From: JBBQHX01 sp038324385 | GTDB taxonomy: Bacteria > Gemmatimonadota > Gemmatimonadetes > Gemmatimonadales > Gemmatimonadaceae | NCBI GenBank assembly: GCA_038324385.1 | Contig: JBBQHX010000042.1 | Location: 1 to 18,776, forward strand | Direction: 5' to 3' | DNA length: 18,776 bases | In this document: positions 13,461 to 18,776 of the stretch, piece after piece | Numbering within the stretch: the stretch's first letter is position 1 | Layout: every line of letters starts with the position of its first letter | Made by a program: the position numbers and the translations under genes | Notes under the pieces: model-generated | Databases searched by the model: none | Told to the model about the DNA's origin: nothing | Seen by the model: only the letters and a program-made list of their open reading frames with translations

Positions 13461-15689
13461 ATGCCGAAACCTCACGACACCCTGACGAGCGCGATCGGCC
13501 GGTGGTTCGGCGCGTACGCCGGGAGGGGCACGCCGTCCGCGACGATGGGCACGGAGACGGAGTATCGGCGGATCGTCGATAGCGTCGATGACGTGGTGTT
13601 CGCCACCGACGGCGACGCCTGCTTCACCCTGCTGAGCCCGCCCTGGGAGACGCTCACCGGCCGCCCGGTGGCGGCGAGCATCGGGTGCCCGTGCTGGGAG
13701 TTCCTGCACCCTGACGACGTGGGTCCGGCGCGCGCGCGCATGGTCGCGGCGTTTGCCGAACGGCGCGAGCGCGCCTCGTTCGAGGGGCGCGTGCGCGGGG
13801 CGGGGAACGCCTGGCGCTGGGTGGAGACCCGGATGCGGCTCGTCTGGACTGACGGGCGCGTGACGAGCAGCTACGGCATGATCGCCGACATCGCGACCCG
13901 GAAGGCGGCCGAGGAGGCGCTGCACGAGAGCGAGCTGCGCTTCCAAGCGGTGGTCGAGCGATCGCCCGAACCGATCGTCGTTCACGCCGACGGCGAGGTG
14001 CTCTTCGCCAATCCAGCCGCGCTCGCGATGGCGGAGCGGCCCCGCGACCACGCAATTGCCGGCACCCCGATCGTCGAGCTGCTGCACCCCGACGACCGTG
14101 CGCGCGCCGCCAGACGGCTGGCCGCGCTGGCGGCCGGCGTGGTCGACGAGGCGCCGACGCACTATCGCCTGCTGCTCGGCGACAGCCGCACGCGCGACGT
14201 GCAGGTGGTGTCGGTGCCCGTGATGTACGCCGGCCGATCCGCCCTCCAGACGCACCTGCGCGACATCACCGAGCATCGCGAGCTGCAGCAGCAGTTGCAG
14301 CATCAGGCGCTGCACGATCCGCTGACGGGGTTGGCCAACCGGACACTCTTCCGCGACCGAACGCAGCACGCACTGGCGCGCTCGGGGCGCCGTCCGCATC
14401 AGCCCGCGGTGCTCTTCTTCGACGTCGACAACTTCAAGGGGATCAACGACGGGCTGGGGCACGTCGCCGGCGACCTGCTCCTCTCCGAGGTTGCCTCACG
14501 CCTGACGAACCTGCTCCGGTCGGCCGACACGGTCGCCCGCATCGGCGCCGACGAGTTCGCGGTGCTGCTGGAAGACGCGGGCGACGCGGTCGACATCAAC
14601 GCGCATGCGGCGCAGGTCGCCCAACGCGTGATCGACGCGTTCCGCACCCCGATCCGCCTCGGCGCGACGGAGGTGGTGGTCGGCGTGAGCGTCGGCATCG
14701 CCACGCCGAGCACCGGCGACGACGCGGAGATGCTGCTGCGGAACGCGGATCTGGCACTGCACCGCGCGAAGCTGGCGGGGAAGGGGTGCTATCAGGTGTT
14801 TCAGCCGGCGATGCACGAGGCGGTGCGTCGCCGTCTCGAGCTGGAGAACGAGCTGCGCCGCGCCGTCGACACGCTGGAGGGGGGCGGGTTCGTGCTGCAC
14901 TATCAGCCGATCGTGGTGCTGGAGACGGGGCGGATTGCCGGCTTCGAGGCCCTCGTGCGGTGGTTGCATCCGGAGCGGGGCCTCGTGCCGCCGGGCGAGT
15001 TCATCGGGATCGCCGAAGACACGGGGCTGATCGTGCCGCTCGGCCGGTGGGTACTTCGTGAGGCGTGTCGCCAGGCGCGCATCTGGCAGCGCGCCTTCCC
15101 GCCGCGCGCGGGCGAAGCGGCGCTCTCGATCACGGTCAACGTGTCGGGCCGGCATTTCGCGCGTCCGGAGCTCGCTCTCGACGTCGCCGACGCGCTGGAG
15201 CGGTCGGGGCTCCCGGCGAAGTATCTGGTTCTCGAGATCACCGAGAGCATGCTCGTCGACGACAGCGAGGCGACGCTCTCGCGCATGCACGCGCTCACCG
15301 CGCTGGGTGTCCGCCTGGCGATCGACGACTTCGGCACCGGCTACTCCTCGCTTGGCTATCTGGAGCGCTTCCCGGTGAATCTGCTGAAGATCGACAAGTC
15401 GTTCGTCGACAAGGTCGGTCTCGCCACCAACGAATCGCCGCTCGCGGGCGCCATTCTGGGGCTGGGCGGAGCGCTCGGCATGCGCGTGGTGGCCGAGGGG
15501 ATCGAGACGATGGCGCAGTGGACGCGGCTGCGCGAGCTGGGGTGCGAGTTGGGACAGGGCTTCCACTTCGCCCGGCCGCTGGGGGTCGTCGCCGCGGAAT
15601 CCGCACTGGACGTGGGCTTCCTGCCGCTGATGCCTGACGGGGCGAGCGGGCCGAGCCCTCGTGCGGCGCACGTCGGTGTGGTGCACTGA
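13461..15689 (+). CDS. Soluble PAS-PAS-GGDEF(degenerate)-EAL protein, probable c-di-GMP phosphodiesterase
   Basis: 742 residues with no membrane segment. PAS1 lies at about 34-150 (EYRRIVDSVDDVVFATDGDA) and PAS2 at about 160-290 (LRFQAVVERSPEPIVVHADG), with a helical linker rich in Gln and Leu. The GGDEF domain (about 300-445) keeps the fold motifs DPLTGLANRTLFRDR and DVDNFKGINDGLGH and the inhibitory-site RSAD (353-356), but the active site reads GADEF (362-366). The EAL domain (about 470-715) is complete: FEALVRW with Glu496, NVSGRHF, LEITES, IDDFGTGYSSLGYL, LKIDKSF, VVAEGIE and QGFHF. The second-Gly replacement suggests impaired cyclase activity, so net hydrolysis of c-di-GMP is the likely role, with the GGDEF domain perhaps regulatory. 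ATG at 13461 is preferred over an upstream TTG (13410) that follows GGAGG too closely. The next gene starts within about 110 bases, same strand. Confidence 0.9.
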   Translation: MPKPHDTLTSAIGRWFGAYAGRGTPSATMGTETEYRRIVDSVDDVVFATDGDACFTLLSPPWETLTGRPVAASIGCPCWEFLHPDDVGPARARMVAAFAERRERASFEGRVRGAGNAWRWVETRMRLVWTDGRVTSSYGMIADIATRKAAEEALHESELRFQAVVERSPEPIVVHADGEVLFANPAALAMAERPRDHAIAGTPIVELLHPDDRARAARRLAALAAGVVDEAPTHYRLLLGDSRTRDVQVVSVPVMYAGRSALQTHLRDITEHRELQQQLQHQALHDPLTGLANRTLFRDRTQHALARSGRRPHQPAVLFFDVDNFKGINDGLGHVAGDLLLSEVASRLTNLLRSADTVARIGADEFAVLLEDAGDAVDINAHAAQVAQRVIDAFRTPIRLGATEVVVGVSVGIATPSTGDDAEMLLRNADLALHRAKLAGKGCYQVFQPAMHEAVRRRLELENELRRAVDTLEGGGFVLHYQPIVVLETGRIAGFEALVRWLHPERGLVPPGEFIGIAEDTGLIVPLGRWVLREACRQARIWQRAFPPRAGEAALSITVNVSGRHFARPELALDVADALERSGLPAKYLVLEITESMLVDDSEATLSRMHALTALGVRLAIDDFGTGYSSLGYLERFPVNLLKIDKSFVDKVGLATNESPLAGAILGLGGALGMRVVAEGIETMAQWTRLRELGCELGQGFHFARPLGVVAAESALDVGFLPLMPDGASGPSPRAAHVGVVH

Positions 15690-15799
15690 CGTGTAATCGT
15701 GTATCGTTGCACGCGCGCCTGAACGCCGCATCGGGCCACGCGAGCACTGTTCACCGCTTCATCGATCTCCCCGCCTCACGCGAGCCCGCTGCCCCCTTC

Positions 15800-17197
15800 G
15801 TGCCGACCCTTGGTGTGCCGCTCCGACGCGCTGCTCTCTGGCTGCTGATCCCGGGCTCCCTCGCCGCGCAGGCGAGCGAGGGGCCGGAGCGCCCCGGCAC
15901 GCCCGTCGACAGCGCGGCGGAGGGGGCGATCCCACTCGAGCGCTCGATCGGCGACGTGTTCGATCGTCGGGATGCGCGGCTCCTCCCCGAGCGCCTGCAC
16001 GACACGGTGCGCATACGCGGGACGATCGCCACGCCGACCCGCATCGCGCGTATCAACAGCCGCTGGGCGAGCGCGCTGCAGGACCAGCGCGGTGGCGTGA
16101 TGCTGGTGGATTCGACCGACATCCTCGGCCCGCTCGACCGGGGAACCCATCTCGAGATCGTCGGCACGGTGCAGAGCTTCAATGGCAGCGAGGAGCTCAA
16201 CGTGCTCTCGGCAATCCGGTTGGGCGCGGAGTTTGTGCCGGCGCCCCTTTCCGTGGGGCCGATGGTGCTGAACGGTGAGGCGCTCGCCGGCCGCATGGTG
16301 AGCGTGCGCGGCCGCCTGCGCCTCGACGAACGCGAGGGCGCCGGGGCGTGGATGTATCTGGAAGATGAGGGCGATCGTGTGCAACTGTACTTCCCCCTCG
16401 GAGTTCGGACTTCGCCTCTCTTTGCGCTGAGTATTGCCGACGCGGGCCGGCTGGTGGAGATCGATGGCATCGCGGGCCAGTACGACCGCACGCCGCCGTA
16501 CGACTCCGACTATCAGTTGATCGTGCTCGATCCCACGGCGGTGCGCATGCTCGGCGTGGCGCCGGTCAGCGTGAAGCGGTGGGCCGTCGGCGGATCGGCC
16601 GCGGTGTTGGCGTTGGTGCTCGCCGGCGTCTATCTGGGCCACCAGCGGCGGTTGCGCGCGCTCCGCCAATTGTCGTCGAACGACCCGATGACCGGGTTAT
16701 TGAACAGACGGGGTTATGAGCACGCCGTGCAGCAGGCACTCGAGCAGCGACGCCCGCCGGGCTCCGTGGTCGCGCTGATCCTGTTGGACCTCGACGACTT
16801 CAAGCTGATCAACGATCAGTACGGGCACCTCACCGGCGACGCGGTGCTGCGCGAGGTGGCGGTGCGCCTGCGCGAGCTGGTGCCGCCGGAGGCGGGAATG
16901 GTCAGCCGTTTCGGCGGCGACGAATTCGCGATCGTGCTCCCTGATTCCTCTGGCGCCAGCGCCGCGGCGCTGGCGAACCGGATCGTCAGGCGGCTGCGGA
17001 CGCTGCGGGTGACCGCGCCCACCGCCGAGACGGGTCCCCTGTCGCTGACCTGCGGCGCGAGCGTCGGTGTGGCGACTACGGAGGACGCACCCGACCAGAT
17101 CACCGCCGACGCGCTGCTGCACGACGCCGACACCGCGCTCTATGCGGGCAAGCGGGCGGGGAAGGGGCGGGCAGAAATGGCGCGGCGGCTGGCGTGA
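15800..17197 (+). CDS. Diguanylate cyclase with a predicted periplasmic OB-fold-like sensor
   Basis: 465 residues from GTG 15800. Order: signal peptide (PLRRAALWLLIPGSLAAQA, cleaved near residue 25), low-complexity linker, two beta-rich modules, one membrane helix (about 259-281, WAVGGSAAVLALVLAGVYLG), then a cytoplasmic GGDEF domain (about 295-465). Module 1 (about 69-142: TVRIRGTIATP, GVMLVDST, THLEIVGTVQSF) and module 2 (about 163-252: MVSVRGRLRLDE, WMYLEDEGDRVQLYF, RLVEIDGIAGQYD) each look like OB-fold barrels and may be duplicates. The cyclase has DPMTGLLNRRGYE, DLDDFKLINDQYGH and an intact GGDEF (372-376). The usual RxxD inhibitory motif upstream is absent (PEAGMVSRFGGDEF), so product inhibition through that site is unlikely. 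Alternative starts: GTG 15815 (shorter n-region) or TTG 15707, only 17 bases after the preceding stop. No Shine-Dalgarno settles the choice. Confidence 0.85.
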   Translation: MPTLGVPLRRAALWLLIPGSLAAQASEGPERPGTPVDSAAEGAIPLERSIGDVFDRRDARLLPERLHDTVRIRGTIATPTRIARINSRWASALQDQRGGVMLVDSTDILGPLDRGTHLEIVGTVQSFNGSEELNVLSAIRLGAEFVPAPLSVGPMVLNGEALAGRMVSVRGRLRLDEREGAGAWMYLEDEGDRVQLYFPLGVRTSPLFALSIADAGRLVEIDGIAGQYDRTPPYDSDYQLIVLDPTAVRMLGVAPVSVKRWAVGGSAAVLALVLAGVYLGHQRRLRALRQLSSNDPMTGLLNRRGYEHAVQQALEQRRPPGSVVALILLDLDDFKLINDQYGHLTGDAVLREVAVRLRELVPPEAGMVSRFGGDEFAIVLPDSSGASAAALANRIVRRLRTLRVTAPTAETGPLSLTCGASVGVATTEDAPDQITADALLHDADTALYAGKRAGKGRAEMARRLA

Positions 17198-17209
17198 CGT
17201 CGCGCGGTG

Positions 17210-17716
17210 TCACCCCGCCGTACGCCTTGACGGCGGCTCGTCAGGCGCGGCACGAATCAGGTCGCGAATCTCCAGTGCCGACAGCCTGATCAGGGCGAGC
17301 GGGAGCCCCACGATGAACGCCAGCAGCAGCCAGTAGAGCGGGTTCGGTGGCGGCACGGTAAGTTCACCGAACGTGTTCACGTAGAACCCGACCAGCGTCA
17401 GCATGCCACCGATCGCTGCGAGATGAACGAGCAGCTTCTGCCATTGCCTCGCGCGCCTCGCATACCACCGCGAGAAGATCGGGACGAGCACGACAGCGAT
17501 GAAACTCGCGGCGACGGCGCGGTAGAACAGCCGCCCGGTCGTCCAGTGCAGCAGCGCCGCGACGCCGAGACCAGCCGCGTGCGCGCCGAGCAGCGTCGCC
17601 GTTCTGCCTGTGAACACGCGGGTCGTTGGCATGCCCGACGATTCGTCGGTCGCCACATGTGGCGCCGCGTCCTCGTCGCCAGGGCGACGCACCCGACTCC
17701 CGGCTGCCCCGGTCAC
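17210..17716 (-). CDS. Small multi-pass membrane protein, unknown function
   Basis: 168 residues, family not recognised. Four hydrophobic helices are visible: TATLLGAHAAGLGVAALLHW, LFYRAVAASFIAVVLVPIF, LLVHLAAIGGMLTLVGFYV and LYWLLLAFIVGLPLALIRLSA. A basic stretch (RWYARRARQWQK) lies between helices 2 and 3, and the tail is charged. The start is taken as GTG 17716 because it overlaps the upstream regulator's stop as GTGA, a typical coupling arrangement. An ATG at 17632 would remove 28 polar residues and is equally plausible from the protein alone. Its position behind a DtxR/MntR-type gene makes a link to metal homeostasis possible, but no metal-ligand motif stands out. It converges on the cyclase gene with 12 bases between stops. 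Confidence 0.75.
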   Translation of the reverse strand: MTGAAGSRVRRPGDEDAAPHVATDESSGMPTTRVFTGRTATLLGAHAAGLGVAALLHWTTGRLFYRAVAASFIAVVLVPIFSRWYARRARQWQKLLVHLAAIGGMLTLVGFYVNTFGELTVPPPNPLYWLLLAFIVGLPLALIRLSALEIRDLIRAAPDEPPSRRTAG

Positions 17717-18408
17717 GGGCCGGGCCGCCGCGCCCGGCGCCGTGGCCGCGACGGGGACGCCGCGATCCGGATCTGCTCGGCGAGATCGTACGCCAGGACG
17801 CGGCGCGCATCGTTGACCGAGATCGTCAACGGACCGCGGAACGGCGCCCGCTCGATCACCTCCACGCTCGCCCCCGGGTATAAGTCGAGCGAGCCCAGAT
17901 AACGAAGGTGCTCAGAGTCGCCGGTCGTGACTTCGAGGACGAGCATCGGCCGTCCCGGTTCCAACTCCGAGAGCACGGGATGCTCCGTCGTGTCCACCTC
18001 GCCGTCGACGGTCGGGATCGAGGCACCGTGCGGATCGCGATCGGGCTCGCCGAGGAAGCGCGCGAGCCGCTCGATCAGCTCGTCGCTCGCCGCGTGCTCG
18101 AGCCGCTCGGCCTCGTCATGCACGCGATCCCAGTCGTAGCCAAGCACCTGCTGCAGGAAGAGTTCGAGCACGCGGTGCCGCCGGATGATGCGCAGCGCCG
18201 CCAGCTCCCCCGGCGCGGTGAGTCGCACGCCGTAATACGGCTCGTGCGACACCAGCCGCTGCTCCGCCAACCGCTTCACCATCGCCGTCACCGCCGCCGC
18301 GGTCAGCCCGAGCCGTTCGGCGATCCGTGATGTGGACACGGCCTCGCCGCCGCCCTGCTGCAGCATCCAGATGGACTTGAGGTAGTCCTCGACGACGGGA
18401 GAGAACAT
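17713..18408 (-). CDS. DtxR/MntR-family metal-dependent transcriptional regulator
   Basis: 231 residues: N-terminal winged helix-turn-helix (about 1-65; TSRIAERLGLTAAAVTAMVK), dimerisation and metal-binding domain (about 70-140), and a C-terminal FeoA/SH3-like domain (about 150-220; PGRPMLVLEVTTGDSEHLRY). Metal ligand positions by alignment from memory: Asp8, His78, Glu82, His97, Glu101, Glu104, His105. DtxR and IdeR have Met10 and Cys102 where this protein has Asp8 and Glu101, the MntR-like pair, which favours manganese over iron. Unlike Bacillus MntR, residue 11 is Lys rather than Glu, and the FeoA-like domain is retained. It is expected to bind DNA when metal-loaded and repress uptake genes, none of which are in the window. 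ATG at 18408 has no clear Shine-Dalgarno; a heptamer repeat tract begins 8 bases upstream. The stop overlaps the next gene. Confidence 0.9.
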   Translation of the reverse strand: MFSPVVEDYLKSIWMLQQGGGEAVSTSRIAERLGLTAAAVTAMVKRLAEQRLVSHEPYYGVRLTAPGELAALRIIRRHRVLELFLQQVLGYDWDRVHDEAERLEHAASDELIERLARFLGEPDRDPHGASIPTVDGEVDTTEHPVLSELEPGRPMLVLEVTTGDSEHLRYLGSLDLYPGASVEVIERAPFRGPLTISVNDARRVLAYDLAEQIRIAASPSRPRRRARRPGP

Positions 18409-18416
18409 GGAGAAGC

Positions 18417-18472
18417 GGCTAGGGGCTACAGGCTAGGGGACTGCAGAAGACAGAAGACAGAAGACAGAAGAA
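18417..18472. repeat. Heptamer-phased tandem repeat upstream of the metal regulator
   Basis: Eight consecutive 7-base units stay in register: GGCTAGG, GGCTACA, GGCTAGG, GGACTGC, then AGAAGAC three times and AGAAGAA. Two repeat words therefore share one 7-base phase. The tract ends 8 bases from the regulator's ATG, in its leader, where copy-number change could alter spacing to a promoter or ribosome site. Confidence 0.8.
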
Positions 18473-18477
18473 AAGCC

Positions 18478-18604
18478 GTGTCATCCCGTACGAAGGAGCG
18501 GAGCGACCCCGTGTCGGGATAGCCTGTTGCTACCGGTTGGCTGGCTATGGGAGGGTGAGCTCGTCCCGACACTCGCGCCTGACGGCGCTCCTGCGGGATG
18601 ACAC
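18478..18604. repeat. Palindromic repeat element, copy R (complete)
   Basis: 127 bases with perfect 11-base outer arms GTGTCATCCCG (18478-18488) and CGGGATGACAC (18594-18604), and inner arms GTGTCGGGA (18511-18519) and TCCCGACAC (18564-18572). The plan matches copy L2 at the opposite end of the window, but the core differs. It lies between the metal regulator's leader and the 3' end of the upstream same-strand gene. Confidence 0.82.
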
Positions 18605-18619
18605 ACTCCCCTTACGGTC

Positions 18620-18654
18620 CCACCGCCCACCGCCCACCGCCCACAGCCCACAGC
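18620..18654. repeat. Heptamer tandem repeat (CCACCGC/CCACAGC)
   Basis: Five contiguous 7-base units: CCACCGC three times, then CCACAGC twice. It begins 16 bases beyond the palindromic copy R and ends 20 bases before the stop codon of the gene at the right edge. Together with 18417-18472 it flanks copy R with period-7 repeats on both sides. Confidence 0.8.
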
Positions 18655-18673
18655 AGCCCCTCCCACAGCCGCC

Positions 18674-18775
18674 TCATTTCGCCCGACACTGCTGCGACAC
18701 CGGGTTTCGGTTGGAGCACGCGATCGCGTCGTTCATGCCACCGGCGAGCGGGCCGCAGGCTGCGGTCTGGGCCTG
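18674..18775 (-). CDS. 3' end of an unidentified gene, truncated by the window edge
   Basis: 33 codons ending in TGA at 18674-18676. The readable C-terminus is AQTAACGPLAGGMNDAIACS followed by NRNPVSQQCRAK. About 28 of the 33 codons end in G or C, much like the real genes here, and the frame contains three Cys residues, which may indicate an exported or metal-binding protein. The family is not recognised. It lies on the same strand as the regulator and upstream of it, separated by the repeats. Confidence 0.5.
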   Translation of the reverse strand, partial: QAQTAACGPLAGGMNDAIACSNRNPVSQQCRAK

Positions 18776-18776
18776 G

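Larger units (their letters stand above)
606..18584. other. Over-represented octamer CGTCAGGC / GCCTGACG (18 sites)
   Basis: Read as CGTCAGGC on the plus strand at 606, 655, 1592, 2219, 2946, 3666, 4268, 7462, 8213, 11578, 16984 and 17239; as GCCTGACG at 2569, 7485, 9167, 14500, 15632 and 18577. Sixteen sites are inside or at the stop of genes and two are intergenic. At 70% GC about 1.5 would be expected by composition. The 7-base core CGTCAGG occurs about five more times. Counted by eye. Confidence 0.65.

Noticed and set aside
14496..15731. 411-residue minus-strand open frame antisense to the second GGDEF-EAL gene
   Set aside because: Shadow frame with no recognisable domain; the sense frame has complete EAL motifs.
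15707..15799. Upstream TTG start of the periplasmic-sensor cyclase
   Set aside because: It would place over 30 non-hydrophobic residues before the signal peptide; the GTGs at 15800 and 15815 give normal signal sequences.

Overview
High-GC bacterial DNA (roughly 70% G+C) with short intergenic gaps, strong G/C preference at third codon positions and several GTG starts. A secreted six-bladed-propeller relic, abundant c-di-GMP sensors and families of intergenic repeats are consistent with a soil-type Gemmatimonadota or a similar high-GC lineage. That placement is an inference from gene style; no marker gene such as rRNA is present.

Layout. 1-510: dense cluster of palindromic repeat elements and 40-bp half units. 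571-5254, minus strand: four genes in transcription order FGGY gluconokinase-like kinase, glucose 1-dehydrogenase-like SDR, intracellular GH15 glucan/trehalose hydrolase, SugE/Gdx-type SMR exporter. The first three make a coherent route from glucoside to glucose to gluconate to 6-phosphogluconate. 5389-5913, plus: small predicted lipoprotein, divergent from that operon. 6224-8788, plus: membrane-bound PAS-GGDEF-EAL protein. 8789-9817: gene-free kilobase with two inverted copies of a repeat built from short tandem words. 9818-10903, plus: decayed secreted beta-propeller gene. 10916-12625, minus: M3 oligoendopeptidase. 12791-13303, plus: SSAT-like GNAT acetyltransferase. 13461-15689 and 15800-17197, plus: a soluble PAS-PAS-GGDEF-EAL protein with a degenerate GADEF site, then a periplasmic-sensor diguanylate cyclase. 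17210-18408, minus: DtxR/MntR-type metal regulator followed by a small membrane protein with a 4-base overlap. 18409-18673: heptamer repeats and another palindromic element. 18674 to the edge, minus: 3' end of a further gene.

Three c-di-GMP genes within 11 kb make signalling the main theme of the right half. They appear to divide roles: one bifunctional enzyme, one probable phosphodiesterase whose GGDEF domain may act as a sensor, and one dedicated cyclase lacking the inhibitory site.

The least expected signal is at DNA-word level. The octamer CGTCAGGC (GCCTGACG on the other strand) occurs 18 times by my manual count against about 1.5 expected from base composition, mostly inside genes. This suggests a genome-wide functional or signature word. 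Counts, alignments and family calls were made by eye and from memory of the families; nothing was searched.
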